Shown in pieces: positions 8,894 through 19,038 of a stretch of DNA of 64,000 nt (position 1 is the first letter of the stretch; each line of letters opens with the position of its first letter). The notes beneath the pieces were generated by a model, which was given only the letters and a program-made list of their open reading frames with translations, did no database searches and was not told where the DNA came from. The stretch is from Pectobacterium polaris (lineage in GTDB: Bacteria; Pseudomonadota; Gammaproteobacteria; Enterobacterales; Enterobacteriaceae): NCBI RefSeq assembly GCF_002307355.1, contig NZ_CP017481.1, positions 992,001 through 1,056,000 of the forward strand, read 5' to 3'. The translations under genes were made by a program, and so were the position numbers.

Positions 8894-10963
8894 TTATTGC
8901 AGGACGGAAATATCTGCAACCTGCAAGAACAGCTCACGCAGTTGGCTCAGCAGCGTCAGGCGGTTCACTCGAACCTGCTCATCTTCCGCCATGACCATCA
9001 CCTGATCGAAGAACGCATCGACAGGCTCACGCAGTGAGGCCAGCTCAACCAGCGCTTCCTGATAGCGACCTTCAGCGAACAGCGGCGTCAGTTTGTCGCG
9101 CAGCACAACAAGGTGCGTGGCCAGAGTAATTTCCGCCGCGTCTTTCAATACGGCAGCATTAACGCTTTCATTTAGCGTATCGGTAGACTTCGCCAGAATG
9201 TTGGAAACGCGTTTGTTAGCCGCTGCCAGCGCCGCGGCGGCATCCAGCGAACGGAAGTGGCTGACGGCTTTCACGCGAGCATCGAAATCAGCCGGACGGG
9301 TAGGACGACGTGCCAATACCGCCTGAATGGTATCCACGCTGTGGCCTTCTTCCTGATACCAGGCACGGAAGCGACCGAGCATAAACTCAATCACGTCATC
9401 CACAACCTTGGCATTAGACAGCTTATCGCCATACAAACGCACCGCTTCTTCGGCCAGCGTCTGCAAATCCAGCGGCAGACGTTTTTCGACGATGATGCGC
9501 AGCACACCGAGGGCGGCACGACGCAGCGCAAACGGGTCTTTGTCACCTTTCGGGTGTTGGCCGATGCCAAAAATCCCTGCCAGCGAATCCATTTTGTCAG
9601 CAATCGCCAGCGCACAGGCCACCGCAGAAGACGGCAGCTCGTCACCCGCAAAGCGCGGCTGGTACTGCTCATTCAACGCAACGGCAACATCTTCCGCTTC
9701 GCCATCATGACGCGCATAGTGCATCCCCATCACGCCCTGCGTGTCGGTGAATTCGAACACCATGTTGGTCATCAGGTCACACTTGGACAGCAGACCCGCA
9801 CGCGTCGCGTGATTCACATCAGCACCAATCTGATCAGCAACCCAGCCAGCAAGCGCCTGAATACGGTCAGTTTTGTCGCGCAATGAACCTAACTGCTGCT
9901 GGAACAAGACAGTTTCCAGACGCGGCAGGTGATCTTCCAAACGCTTCTTACGGTCGGTATTGAAGAAGAATTCAGCATCAGCCAGACGCGGGCGCACCAC
10001 TTTTTCGTTACCGGAAATAATCTGCTGTGGATCTTTGGATTCGATATTGGCAACAAAGATGAAGTTTGGCAGCAGATTGCCGCTGTTGTCGTAAACCGGG
10101 AAATACTTCTGGTCACCTTTCATGGTGTAAACCAGCGCTTCGGACGGCACAGCGAGGAATTTTTCTTCAAATTTCGCAGTCAGCACCACTGGCCATTCCA
10201 CCAGCGAAGTGACTTCTTCCAGCAGGCTCTCGCTCAGATCGGCATTGCCGCCAATCTTGCGTGCGGCTTCTTCTGCATCGGCTTTGATTTTGGCTTTACG
10301 CGTATCGTAGTCGGCGACGACTTTACCGCGTTCCAGCAGAATCTGCGGATACTGCTCGGCGTTATCGATCGTAAATTCAGCTTCGCCCATAAAGCGGTGG
10401 CCGCGAAGAGTACGAGCGGAATTGATACCCAACACCTGACCGGGGATCAGTTCTTCACCCAGCAGCATGGTTACCGTGTGCACCGGACGCACAAACTGCG
10501 TTTCTTTGTCGCTCCAGCGCATCAATTTTGGAATCGGCAGCTTCGATAATGCGGTGCTTACCATGCCAGCCAGCAGCGCCTGTGCCTGTTCGCCTTTCGC
10601 GTGGGCACGATACAGCAGCCACTCGCCTTTATCGGTCGTCAAACGTTCAGCTTGCTCAACGGTGATACCACAGCCACGCGCCCAGCCTTCTGCCGCTTTG
10701 GTCGGCTTGCCTTCAGCATCAAACGCTTGTGAAATCGCCGGACCACGTTTTTCTACTTCACGATCGGGCTGAGAGGCGCTTAAGCGTGCCACTTTCAGCG
10801 CCAGACGGCGCGGTGCGGCAAACCAGCTTACGTCACCGTGTGCCAGATTGGCGGCATCCAGCTCCGCCGTGAAATTAGCGGCAAAGGATTCTGCCAGATT
10901 ACGGAGAGCCTTCGGCGGCAGCTCTTCCGTGCCAATTTCCACCAGAAAAGTCTTGTCAGTCAT
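8894..10963 (-). CDS. glyS: Glycine--tRNA ligase beta subunit
   Basis: Beta subunit (689 residues) of the bacterial alpha2beta2 glycyl-tRNA synthetase, responsible largely for tRNA binding. It begins [20 protein letters not shown], the invariant N-terminal signature of GlyS, and contains the HD-like region ([23 protein letters not shown]). The C-terminal anticodon-binding-like domain ends in [18 protein letters not shown]. It is translated nine bases after glyQ, and the two form one operon. Confidence 0.98.
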   Translation of the reverse strand: MTDKTFLVEIGTEELPPKALRNLAESFAANFTAELDAANLAHGDVSWFAAPRRLALKVARLSASQPDREVEKRGPAISQAFDAEGKPTKAAEGWARGCGITVEQAERLTTDKGEWLLYRAHAKGEQAQALLAGMVSTALSKLPIPKLMRWSDKETQFVRPVHTVTMLLGEELIPGQVLGINSARTLRGHRFMGEAEFTIDNAEQYPQILLERGKVVADYDTRKAKIKADAEEAARKIGGNADLSESLLEEVTSLVEWPVVLTAKFEEKFLAVPSEALVYTMKGDQKYFPVYDNSGNLLPNFIFVANIESKDPQQIISGNEKVVRPRLADAEFFFNTDRKKRLEDHLPRLETVLFQQQLGSLRDKTDRIQALAGWVADQIGADVNHATRAGLLSKCDLMTNMVFEFTDTQGVMGMHYARHDGEAEDVAVALNEQYQPRFAGDELPSSAVACALAIADKMDSLAGIFGIGQHPKGDKDPFALRRAALGVLRIIVEKRLPLDLQTLAEEAVRLYGDKLSNAKVVDDVIEFMLGRFRAWYQEEGHSVDTIQAVLARRPTRPADFDARVKAVSHFRSLDAAAALAAANKRVSNILAKSTDTLNESVNAAVLKDAAEITLATHLVVLRDKLTPLFAEGRYQEALVELASLREPVDAFFDQVMVMAEDEQVRVNRLTLLSQLRELFLQVADISVLQ

Positions 10964-10972
10964 GGCTGCCTC

Positions 10973-11887
10973 TTAGCTCTCTTTCTTATTACACATCGGG
11001 AAACCCAGCGCCTCACGCGAGGCATAGTAGGCTTCCGCGACCGCTTTGGTCAGGGTACGAATACGCAGAATGTAGCGCTGGCGCTCGGTAACTGAGATCG
11101 CTTTACGCGCATCCAGCAGGTTAAAGCTGTGCGCCGCTTTCAGAATGCGTTCGTAAGCCGGTAAAGGCAGCGGTTTTTCCAGCGCCAGCAGGTGCTGCGC
11201 TTCTTTCTCATATTGCTCGAAGCAGCTGAACAGGAAATCGACATCAGCGTGTTCAAAGTTGTAGGTCGATTGCTCAACTTCGTTTTGATGGAACACGTCG
11301 CCGTAGGTGGTTTTCCCTAACGGGCCATCGCTCCAGACCAGATCGTAAACGCTATCAACGCCCTGAATGTACATCGCCAGGCGTTCCAGGCCGTAGGTGA
11401 TCTCACCGGTCACTGGTTTACATTCCAAACCGCCAACCTGCTGGAAGTAGGTAAACTGCGTGACTTCCATACCGTTCAACCAGACTTCCCAGCCCAGGCC
11501 CCATGCGCCCAGCGTTGGGTTTTCCCAGTTGTCTTCCACGAAGCGGATATCGTGAATGGTCGGATCCATGCCCAGTTCTTTCAGAGAACCGAGATACAGC
11601 TCCTGAATATTTTCCGGTGATGGCTTAATGACGACCTGAAACTGGTAATAGTGCTGTAAGCGGTTCGGGTTTTCGCCGTAGCGCCCATCGGTCGGACGAC
11701 GAGAAGGCTGCACGTAGGCGGCAGCCATCGGCTCCGGTCCCAGTGCCCGCAGGCAGGTCATAGGGTGTGAAGTGCCTGCGCCGACTTCCATGTCCAATGG
11801 TTGAACAATGGTGCAGCCCTGGCGAGCCCAATAATCCTGTAACGTCAGGATCAGGCCCTGGAAGGTCTTGGTATCAAACTTTTGCAT
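10973..11887 (-). CDS. glyQ: Glycine--tRNA ligase alpha subunit
   Basis: Catalytic alpha subunit (304 residues) of glycyl-tRNA synthetase, class II core. Near-identity with E. coli GlyQ is apparent across [58 protein letters not shown] and [21 protein letters not shown] 11887 is the family start. The longer open frame to 12004 reads leader sequence. Its C-terminus is FPMCNKKES. It forms an operon with glyS. Confidence 0.98.
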   Translation of the reverse strand: MQKFDTKTFQGLILTLQDYWARQGCTIVQPLDMEVGAGTSHPMTCLRALGPEPMAAAYVQPSRRPTDGRYGENPNRLQHYYQFQVVIKPSPENIQELYLGSLKELGMDPTIHDIRFVEDNWENPTLGAWGLGWEVWLNGMEVTQFTYFQQVGGLECKPVTGEITYGLERLAMYIQGVDSVYDLVWSDGPLGKTTYGDVFHQNEVEQSTYNFEHADVDFLFSCFEQYEKEAQHLLALEKPLPLPAYERILKAAHSFNLLDARKAISVTERQRYILRIRTLTKAVAEAYYASREALGFPMCNKKES

Positions 11888-12013
11888 GTTGGATTCGCGC
11901 GCGATACAAGTGGATTTATAAGGAATTCGCCAGTATACCCTCTGACCGCAAGATATACAGCCAGAATGCGGCAACAAGTGCAAATCCCCGCCATCATCTT
12001 TCAAATTTCAGGA

Positions 12014-12820
12014 TCAGCCTGAAAAAACGGTCTGCAACATCTTCAGGCTCAGCAGCAACAGCAGCGCGGCAAAGGCCTTCTTCAGCGTCGCCACAGGCAG
12101 ACGGTGCGCCAAACGAGCCCCAACGGGCGCGGTGAAGAAGCTGACGGCAGAAATCAAGAGAACAGCGGGCAAAGAGACATAGCCGACGCTGTAGTCAGGC
12201 AACCCAGTCGACGACCAGCCGTTAATCATGTAGCCCAGCGCACCGGAAAGGGCAATGGGTAACCCCACCGCCGCCGATGTGCCAATCGCCTGCTGAATAC
12301 GGACGTTACACCACGTCAGGAACGGCACGGTGAGTGACCCGCCGCCGATAGCCACCAGCGCCGAAATACCGCCAATCACCAATCCCGCCAGCGAAACGCC
12401 TGCCGTACCGGGCAACTGGCGCTGCGGTTTTGGTTTGATATTCAGCACCATTTGCAGCGCAACGTAGGCCATAAAGCAGGAGAAAAAGATCGCCAGCGTC
12501 CGCGTCGGTAGCAGCGTCGCCAGCCAGGTGGCTGCGAATGTCCCTATCAGGATGGCAGGCGTAATCCTCACCACCACAGGCCAAAGCACCGCCTGATGTT
12601 GATGATGGGTACGTAGGCTGGAAATTGCCGTGACGACGATGGCCGCCATTGACGTTCCCAACGCCAGATGCACCAAATGCGTATTATCCACACCCTGCGC
12701 GGCAAACAGCGCCGTTAGCACTGGCACCATAATGCCGCCACCGCCAATGCCCAACAATCCCGCCATAAAACCGACTATCGCACCTAATGCCAGATAGGCT
12801 GCTACCCACTCTACTGCCAT
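12014..12820 (-). CDS. TauE/SafE family sulfite/organosulfonate exporter-like protein
   Basis: Integral membrane protein of 268 residues with about eight hydrophobic segments in two repeats. Each repeat has the glycine-rich signature of the family (GLLGIGGGGIMVPVL near residue 22 and VAIGGGSLTVPFLTW in the second half). TauE/SafE proteins export sulfite or sulfur-containing organic acids, but the substrate here cannot be inferred. It is co-directional with glyQS but 126 bp upstream and probably separately expressed. Confidence 0.85.
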   Translation of the reverse strand: MAVEWVAAYLALGAIVGFMAGLLGIGGGGIMVPVLTALFAAQGVDNTHLVHLALGTSMAAIVVTAISSLRTHHQHQAVLWPVVVRITPAILIGTFAATWLATLLPTRTLAIFFSCFMAYVALQMVLNIKPKPQRQLPGTAGVSLAGLVIGGISALVAIGGGSLTVPFLTWCNVRIQQAIGTSAAVGLPIALSGALGYMINGWSSTGLPDYSVGYVSLPAVLLISAVSFFTAPVGARLAHRLPVATLKKAFAALLLLLSLKMLQTVFSG

Positions 12821-13081
12821 TCCCTGTACCCCTGTCTCTTGTCTATGTTTTTCTTATGATCGATTGAACAGCCTTGAGCGAATAAATAGCCCTGAGCTGT
12901 TGGCAAAACATTATTCATGATTCCGCGACGACTTTCTGCCCCATCCGCAAACGACCTTTCATATCTGCGAGCACGCCCGCAAAACACTGGTTGCATATAC
13001 AGCAGCATAAGTGCCATGATCGAATCCTACTTGCGACAGACCGCCTTACAATGAACGGTTCACCCTAATCAGGAGAAAGGT

Positions 13082-13645
13082 ATGCAACGCTGCGGCTGGG
13101 TTACACAAGACACCTTATATCAGGATTACCACGATAACGAGTGGGGGAAGCCCTGCACCGACAGCCAGAAGCTGTTTGAGTTACTGTGTCTGGAGGGTCA
13201 GCAGGCAGGTCTTTCCTGGATCACCGTCCTGAAAAAACGCGAACACTATCGTCGTTGCTTCCACCAGTTCGATCCTGAGCAAGTGGCACAGATGACGCAG
13301 GATGACGTGGATCGGCTGGTGCAGGACAGCAGCATTATCCGCCATCGCGGAAAAATCGAGGCGATTATCACCAATGCAAAAGTGTGGGTGGCGATGGAAA
13401 GTCAGGGTGAAAGCTTCTCGCACTTCATTTGGTCTTTCGTCGAACACCAACCGCGTCTCAATCACCCCACTTCGCTCGCAGAAGTACCAGCCAAAACCGA
13501 CATTTCGGATGCCATGTCCAAAGCCCTGAAGAAACGCGGCTTCAAATTTATCGGTTCAACCATCTGTTATGCCTTCATGCAGGCGGGTGGATTGGTCAAC
13601 GACCATGTCACCGACTGCTTTTGTCATCAGGAAAGCACCTCATGA
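13082..13645 (+). CDS. tag: DNA-3-methyladenine glycosylase I
   Basis: Base-excision repair enzyme removing 3-methyladenine from alkylated DNA. The 187-residue length equals that of E. coli Tag. The structural zinc ligands Cys4, His17, His175 and Cys179 are all in the expected places, and the active-site glutamate is Glu38 in LEGQQAGLSW. AGGAG lies just before the start (AGGAGAAAGGTATG). The stop overlaps the yiaC start in ATGA, so the two are translationally coupled. Confidence 0.97.
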   Translation: MQRCGWVTQDTLYQDYHDNEWGKPCTDSQKLFELLCLEGQQAGLSWITVLKKREHYRRCFHQFDPEQVAQMTQDDVDRLVQDSSIIRHRGKIEAIITNAKVWVAMESQGESFSHFIWSFVEHQPRLNHPTSLAEVPAKTDISDAMSKALKKRGFKFIGSTICYAFMQAGGLVNDHVTDCFCHQESTS

Positions 13646-14103
13646 TTCGACCTTACCGCGACCCCGATCTTGCCCCGCTGATGCAGCTTTGGCTAAAGAG
13701 CACCACGCTGGCACATCCGTTTATTCGTGAAGATTACTGGCAAGAAAGTGCCAGCGCGGTACGTGAGATCTATATTCCCCAGTCGCAAACCTGGGTTTAT
13801 GAGCAGCAGGGAAGCCTCATCGGCTTTATCAGCGTGCTGGAGGAACGGTTCATTGGCGCGCTGTTTGTGGAACAAGCCTATTATGGAAAGCAGATTGGCA
13901 CGGCGCTGATCCAACATGTTCAGGCACAGTACCCCTTACTCAGTCTGGAAGTGTATCAGCAGAATACGCGCGCCTGTCGGTTCTACCATAAGCAGGGATT
14001 TATCATCGTGGAGGAAAACATCAATCAGGATACACAGGCCACGGCGCTGATCATGCAGTGGGCGAACGAGGGAGCAGCGACGCCACTCCCTCCGGTTCAA
14101 TAG
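13642..14103 (+). CDS. yiaC: GNAT N-acetyltransferase YiaC
   Basis: GNAT-fold acetyltransferase of 153 residues. The acetyl-CoA binding segment is the variant of the Q/RxxGxG/A loop in YYGKQIGTALIQHVQ. It is followed by LEVYQQNTRACRFYHKQGF, typical of motif B. It aligns with E. coli YiaC, reported to be a protein lysine acetyltransferase. The ATG at 13642 overlaps the tag stop; a longer frame from 13429 is antisense-free read-through inside tag and was rejected. The tag-yiaC pair is conserved in E. coli. Confidence 0.9.
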   Translation: MIRPYRDPDLAPLMQLWLKSTTLAHPFIREDYWQESASAVREIYIPQSQTWVYEQQGSLIGFISVLEERFIGALFVEQAYYGKQIGTALIQHVQAQYPLLSLEVYQQNTRACRFYHKQGFIIVEENINQDTQATALIMQWANEGAATPLPPVQ

Positions 14104-14134
14104 ATCATCTCTGAGCCATCGACTCAACGGGATA

Positions 14135-16096
14135 TCAGAACGTTGTCCAGTTATCGTTCCCGTTATCCCGCGACGCGAGCGTCGGCAGACGAGGCGCAGC
14201 CTTGTTGCCCGCATTCCCGTTGCCGGTGTTCGAACCTTGCAACCTTGGCAGACCGGCAACATCCGAATCAGATATGCGGAAAACCGACATCAGTTTTGCC
14301 AGCTTCGAGGCCTGTTCCTGCAACGAATTCGCCGCGGCAGAGGATTCGCTCACCATAGAGGCATTCTGCTGGATAGTGGTATCCATTTCAGCCACCGCAC
14401 TACCGATTTGCGCAATACCACGGCTCTGTTCATCCGATGCGGAGGAAATTTCGCCCATGATGTCATTCACGCGGCTCACGGAAGCCACAATGTCATCCAT
14501 CGTCGTTCCCGCCCGAGAAACCAGCTCGGTTCCGGTATCGACGCGCGAAACCGATTCTGAGATCAGGCTTTCAATCTCTTTTGCCGCCTGTGAACTGCGC
14601 TGAGCAAGGCTACGAACTTCACTGGCGACCACCGCGAAGCCTCGTCCTTGTTCACCGGCTCGGGCCGCTTCCACCGCCGCGTTCAATGCCAGAATGTTGG
14701 TCTGGAACGCGATGCTATTAATGACCGTCGTGATATCAGCGATCTTCTTCGAACTCCCTGAAATATCGCTCATAGTATTAATCACGCGGTTAATAATATC
14801 CCCGCCACGATTGGCATTGGTTGAGGCTTCTCCGGCAATCTGGCTGGCATGTCGGGCATTATCGGCGTTGTTCTTCACGGTAGCCGTTAACTCTTCCATG
14901 CTGGCTGCCGTTTCTACAATCGCCGCTGATTGCTGCTCGGTACGCGATGACAAATCATTATTGCCCGATGCGATGTCAGAAGAAGCGCTCTCAACGCTGT
15001 ACACGCTCTGACGAATATCAGTCATTAAATGACGTAATTTCTCCGTCATGACCATCATGGCCGTCGTTAATTGTCCCAACTCATCATGACGTTCCACCGT
15101 GACATTCGCTGAAAGATCGCCACCCGCAATCCGTTCCGCCAGTTTCAGGTTGGTGATAATGGGTCGGGTAATTTGTCGGGTGACAGACCATGCGATCAAT
15201 AAACCGAATACGATGGCAATCGCCCCTAAAATCAGCGTTTGCAGTACGGAGCTATTGATAATGTCATCATTCTTCGCACCGAGCTTTTGCAGAATACTGC
15301 CGATATCGCTCGTCATTCTGTCTCCGGTTGCCCGGAATTTAACATCTGTGGCTTTTAACTGCCCCAACTGCGCGTAATACTGCTCTGCCGTTTGATGATA
15401 ATTTTCAAATGCTTGCCAAAATGAATCCACTACGCGACGGCGATCGTCGCTGACCGACGAGGCTAATGCATCGTAGGATGTCTTAGATTCAGCATAGACC
15501 TGCTTCTGCGCGTTAAACGCCGCTTCACTATTCTCTCTTTGTAAGGTGTAGGTGCTGTTGACTAGTTTCAGGAACAGCAGTGAGAGGGCTTCCTTCTGCA
15601 TAGACAACGCATTTTCATCCGCGCCGACAGAGAGATGGGTCATAAATGCCGTTAACGCATCGGAGGCATTCATCTGGCTGATTTTCTTTGCCGTCTCGAC
15701 CACCGCATTTGCGGCAGCTTTCATGGTATTCAGATCGGTATCATAATCTGCAAAATCTTGATCAAGTTTATTAAAATCAGAGAGATATTCTGCTTCCCAC
15801 GTGAGTGCTTTCGCTTTTTCTTTTTGCTGGCTTGCCTGATTAATGTAGGTATTGAGATTCTTGATATTGTCATCCGCAAAGGTGAATGAATATTTTACCC
15901 TCGCCATTTTTGACTGATCGAGATAGTGATTCATTTCATTCAAAATTGTCGTTTTAACATACAGATCGTGGATGATAAAAAATCGTACAGCGCCAACGCC
16001 AGACGCGATCATGACCAACAACAGGACAATCCCGAAACCGCCGTACAGCTTATGAGAAACTTTGAGGTTACTCATAATCCTGGTAAAAAAATGCAT
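14135..16096 (-). CDS. Methyl-accepting chemotaxis protein with CheR-tether pentapeptide
   Basis: Chemoreceptor of about 653 residues. The first transmembrane segment follows [16 protein letters not shown] helical periplasmic sensor runs to about residue 275. The second membrane segment is [17 protein letters not shown]. Then come HAMP ([19 protein letters not shown]) and a signalling domain with the conserved tip ([20 protein letters not shown]). The last five residues are NWTTF, matching the xWxxF pentapeptide that recruits CheR and CheB to high-abundance receptors. Starts at 16108, 16096 and 16075 are possible; GGGGG before 16096 fits best. A sigma-28 promoter lies upstream. It sits between yiaC and ghrB, where E. 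coli has bisC and yiaD. Confidence 0.93.
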   Translation of the reverse strand: MHFFTRIMSNLKVSHKLYGGFGIVLLLVMIASGVGAVRFFIIHDLYVKTTILNEMNHYLDQSKMARVKYSFTFADDNIKNLNTYINQASQQKEKAKALTWEAEYLSDFNKLDQDFADYDTDLNTMKAAANAVVETAKKISQMNASDALTAFMTHLSVGADENALSMQKEALSLLFLKLVNSTYTLQRENSEAAFNAQKQVYAESKTSYDALASSVSDDRRRVVDSFWQAFENYHQTAEQYYAQLGQLKATDVKFRATGDRMTSDIGSILQKLGAKNDDIINSSVLQTLILGAIAIVFGLLIAWSVTRQITRPIITNLKLAERIAGGDLSANVTVERHDELGQLTTAMMVMTEKLRHLMTDIRQSVYSVESASSDIASGNNDLSSRTEQQSAAIVETAASMEELTATVKNNADNARHASQIAGEASTNANRGGDIINRVINTMSDISGSSKKIADITTVINSIAFQTNILALNAAVEAARAGEQGRGFAVVASEVRSLAQRSSQAAKEIESLISESVSRVDTGTELVSRAGTTMDDIVASVSRVNDIMGEISSASDEQSRGIAQIGSAVAEMDTTIQQNASMVSESSAAANSLQEQASKLAKLMSVFRISDSDVAGLPRLQGSNTGNGNAGNKAAPRLPTLASRDNGNDNWTTF

Positions 16097-16144
16097 TTCC
16101 GCCCCCATTAAAAAACCATGCCTAAAACATCCCCGTAGATAGGG

Positions 16145-16171
16145 TTATCGGTTTTTTACGGTAATGCTTTA
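16145..16171 (-). promoter_or_regulatory. Sigma-28 (FliA) promoter of the second chemoreceptor
   Basis: On the minus strand TAAA (16171-16168), 15 bases, then ACCGATAA (16152-16145) matches the FliA consensus TAAA-N15-GCCGATAA with one mismatch. It is about 50 bp upstream of the proposed start. Confidence 0.8.
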
Positions 16172-16436
16172 CCTGAAAACGAGTGATAATAATCACAAAG
16201 GAAATATATTAATCAATTAGCCATAAAGAAGCCTCGCGCCGCTCGCGGGGCATCCCACATGCGGCGGTGGTGCGTCTGTATGCGATCGTTCATCATCCCA
16301 ATCGTGCAAATCCCCCATTAATCGCGGTTAACCTTGGGCAGATGCGGGGGCGGTATCGCTTGCAGTCTCTCGCCAGCTACGCGATTATTCGATGAGCTAT
16401 TTCTACGTTAACTTCCTTAATCTGCTGGAGTTTGTG
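16172..16436. promoter_or_regulatory. Chemoreceptor/ghrB divergent gap with CRP-like site
   Basis: The palindrome GTGATAATAATCAC (16183-16196) has the GTGA-N6-TCAC form of a CRP site. It could serve either the chemoreceptor (about 50 bp upstream of its expected start point) or ghrB. No further gene was found in this gap. The ghrB ribosome-binding site CTGGAG is at 16425-16430. Confidence 0.45.
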
Positions 16437-17399
16437 ATGAAACCTAGCGTTATCCTGTATAAAAAAATTGCTGACGACCTACGCGCTCGTTTAGACCAAC
16501 ACTTCACCGTCACTGAACTTGACGCCTTTCCCTCACTCGACCACCCTGCTCTGGCAACGGCCGAAGGCATCATTGGTTCCGGCGGTAAAGTCGATAAAGA
16601 CTTCCTGCAACACGCCCCGCGTTTACGCGCAGCCTCCACCATTTCTGTCGGTTACGACACCTTTAACGTCGACGCGTTGAATGAAAAAGGGGTGATTCTC
16701 ATGCACACCCCGACTGTGCTGACGGAAACGGTGGCGGATACCGTTCTGGCACTGATGCTCGCCAGCGCCCGCCGGGTCGTAGAAGTGGCCGAGCGGGTCA
16801 AGGCGGGCGAATGGAAAGAGGGGGTCGGCAGCGACTGGTTTGGTACCGACGTTCACCATAAAACCATCGGTATTCTGGGGATGGGCCGCATTGGTCTGGC
16901 CGTCGCACAGCGCGCCCACTTTGGCTTCAGCATGCCGGTTCTGTACAACGCACGCCGCCATCACGCCGAAGCGGAGCAGCGCTTTAATGCCCGTCACTGC
17001 GATCTCGATACGCTCTTGGCCGAATCTGATTTCCTCTGTATCACGCTGCCGCTCACGGCAGAAACTCACCATCTCATCGGCCGCGAACAGCTGGCGAAAA
17101 TGAAACCCAGCGCCATTTTGATTAATATCGGTCGTGGTGCCGTTGTGGATGAAGAAGCACTGACGGAAGCTTTGGTGAAAGGAACAATTCAGGCCGCAGG
17201 GCTAGATGTTTTTGTCAAAGAACCGCTGCCCGTCGATTCTCCACTGCTGGATTTACCTAACGTGGTGGCACTGCCGCACATCGGTTCTGCCACGCACGAA
17301 ACCCGTTACGGCATGGCCGCCTGCGCCGTTGACAACCTGATTGCCGCCCTGAGCGGTCAGGTAAAAGAAAACTGCGTAAATCCGCAGGTGTTGAAATAG
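16437..17399 (+). CDS. ghrB: Glyoxylate/hydroxypyruvate reductase B
   Basis: NAD(P)H-dependent 2-hydroxyacid dehydrogenase reducing glyoxylate, hydroxypyruvate and 2-keto-gluconate-type substrates. The 320-residue protein matches E. coli GhrB closely. The nucleotide motif GMGRIG is at residues 148-153. The catalytic set is Arg233 ([10 protein letters not shown]), Glu262 ([11 protein letters not shown]) and His281 ([16 protein letters not shown]). ATG 16437 gives the family N-terminus MKPSVILYK with CTGGAG six bases upstream. The upstream in-frame ATG at 16392 is unsupported. Confidence 0.95.
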   Translation: MKPSVILYKKIADDLRARLDQHFTVTELDAFPSLDHPALATAEGIIGSGGKVDKDFLQHAPRLRAASTISVGYDTFNVDALNEKGVILMHTPTVLTETVADTVLALMLASARRVVEVAERVKAGEWKEGVGSDWFGTDVHHKTIGILGMGRIGLAVAQRAHFGFSMPVLYNARRHHAEAEQRFNARHCDLDTLLAESDFLCITLPLTAETHHLIGREQLAKMKPSAILINIGRGAVVDEEALTEALVKGTIQAAGLDVFVKEPLPVDSPLLDLPNVVALPHIGSATHETRYGMAACAVDNLIAALSGQVKENCVNPQVLK

Positions 17400-17516
17400 C
17401 CTTAAATCGTATATGACATAAGCGTTTGCTTGCAAAACGCCCTTCACGCTCCAGTCACGATGTTTGCTGCGTTTCTGGAGACGTGCGGGTCGGAACTTAT
17501 GTAGAAAACCGATTTT

Positions 17517-18719
17517 TTAAATCTTACACACGCCCTGATAATGCATTGCCTGACCCATACGCGAGATAAGAGTATGGCCGAGGTTATTATCCCAATTGAA
17601 GCTGTTTTGCAGAACAACCACGGCAATACGATTCTGGCGATCTAACCCGATATAACTTGAATAACCGCCAATATATCCCACCTGATAGGTAATATGCTGC
17701 GTGCCGACTTCATCAGTAATCCAGGCAATATTGGCAGCCTGTTTGGTGCGGTTGTAATAGGTTTTCATTGAATCGTTTATAGCTTCGTCCAGCGCGTAAT
17801 AGCCCGTCGGATAAATATGTGCACGGGCAAATTTCAACAGGTCATTGGCACTGGTGTACAAACTGGCAGCGCCTACCATATTGGAAGAAAAGTGCCAGTC
17901 AGGTATCGGCTTACCGCGCATAATAAATTTGGGCTGATCGCCAGCATGACCAATCGCTCGGTAGGGAAAGCGCGTTAATTTTTGTGGGGTAAAACTGGTG
18001 TTTTCCAGTCTGAGGGGGTCGATGATATTTTCATTAACCAACCGATCAATGGATTCCCCAGTTTTCAGCTGTAGGACATACCCCAGAATGGCATAGCCAA
18101 GATTTGAATACGTCGGCGTTGGATTCGTCGGTACCGTAAAGTCAGCCAAATAATCCAATACCCGATCGTCATCCAATAGCGTATAGAAGTTATTCCCAGT
18201 AAAGAGATACTCGGCAAAAAGCCCCAGCATCTGCATATCCATCATCTGGCGAGGTAAGCCCGAAGTGTGGGTAACCAATTGTAGTAACGTGATCTTTTTT
18301 GCGCTGTCGCTTAAGAGAATATGACCAGGCAGGAGCTCTTCAAGCGTATTCTCCCAGCGTAATACGCCTCGCTTTACCAGAATGCCCGTGGTTTCCGCCA
18401 TAAACCCTTTACTCACCGACCCCACGGCAAACAGGGTATCGCCCGTAATGGGATAACGGTGATCGCTATCCGTAAAGCCATATCCCCAACTACGCATCGT
18501 TCCATCCGCAGTTAGCACCCCAACAACCAAGCCCGGTATCGCTTTTTGTTTAAGGAAAGGAACGGCCAGACGATCAACCTCGGCAGTTAAATCCTGATAG
18601 CAGGCAAGCCGCAGAACATCGGCATCCGATTCATCAATAGACATATTTGATAATGCACCACACCCTGAAAGCATCAATAGTGCTGCCATGCACAGCGTAA
18701 ATCGAAAGCGTAAACGCAT
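17517..18719 (-). CDS. Serine hydrolase lipoprotein, class C beta-lactamase/EstB family
   Basis: Penicillin-binding-protein-like serine hydrolase of 400 residues. A signal peptide ends in lipobox LSGC (Cys20), so it is membrane-anchored and faces the periplasm. The nucleophile motif SxxK is S101-V-S-K104, and the tyrosine motif YxN is Y204-S-N206. The third motif (KTG in AmpC, HxG in many esterases) appears as GYIGGYSS, lacking Lys or His. Activity could be esterase, D-aminopeptidase or muropeptide hydrolysis; beta-lactam resistance should not be assumed. It stands alone, convergent with ghrB. Confidence 0.82.
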   Translation of the reverse strand: MRLRFRFTLCMAALLMLSGCGALSNMSIDESDADVLRLACYQDLTAEVDRLAVPFLKQKAIPGLVVGVLTADGTMRSWGYGFTDSDHRYPITGDTLFAVGSVSKGFMAETTGILVKRGVLRWENTLEELLPGHILLSDSAKKITLLQLVTHTSGLPRQMMDMQMLGLFAEYLFTGNNFYTLLDDDRVLDYLADFTVPTNPTPTYSNLGYAILGYVLQLKTGESIDRLVNENIIDPLRLENTSFTPQKLTRFPYRAIGHAGDQPKFIMRGKPIPDWHFSSNMVGAASLYTSANDLLKFARAHIYPTGYYALDEAINDSMKTYYNRTKQAANIAWITDEVGTQHITYQVGYIGGYSSYIGLDRQNRIAVVVLQNSFNWDNNLGHTLISRMGQAMHYQGVCKI

Positions 18720-19038
18720 AATAAAAATATCTTAAATTGACTATACGGGCGTTGAATTTTTTCGATCTTAAAAGGTTCATTCAAAAAGCACTATTAATAT
18801 ATTTCCCCCACTTCACTCTGTCCCAATTTATTCGCGTTATTCCCTTTCTTTCTACCTAAAACTGGATAACCAATACCGGTATTGTTCTTTGCTGTTTCCT
18901 ACCTCCTATGGAAGTATCGGCTGTAACGAACGGTTAACGTCTTCTGCTGTATTCCCCGTTTCAGGACGTAATCGATACGCATATTCACCTGATAAAAAAC
19001 AAATTTAATAAAAACCATCACATGTAGGGAAAACCATC
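18720..19038 (+). promoter_or_regulatory. Leader of the ABC/monooxygenase operon with 14-bp palindrome
   Basis: The divergent gap between the serine hydrolase and the ABC operon contains no gene. The perfect palindrome CAATACC-GGTATTG at 18871-18884 is a candidate operator, 155 bp before the first start codon. The regulator is unknown and none is encoded next to the operon. Confidence 0.45.

Noticed and set aside
8693..9037. 114-codon open frame right of yiaF
   Set aside because: It crosses the glyS terminator and ends antisense to glyS.
12811..13017. 68-codon minus-strand frame upstream of the TauE-like gene
   Set aside because: It overlaps the TauE-like start, and its N-terminus has no family features. 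It is probably leader.
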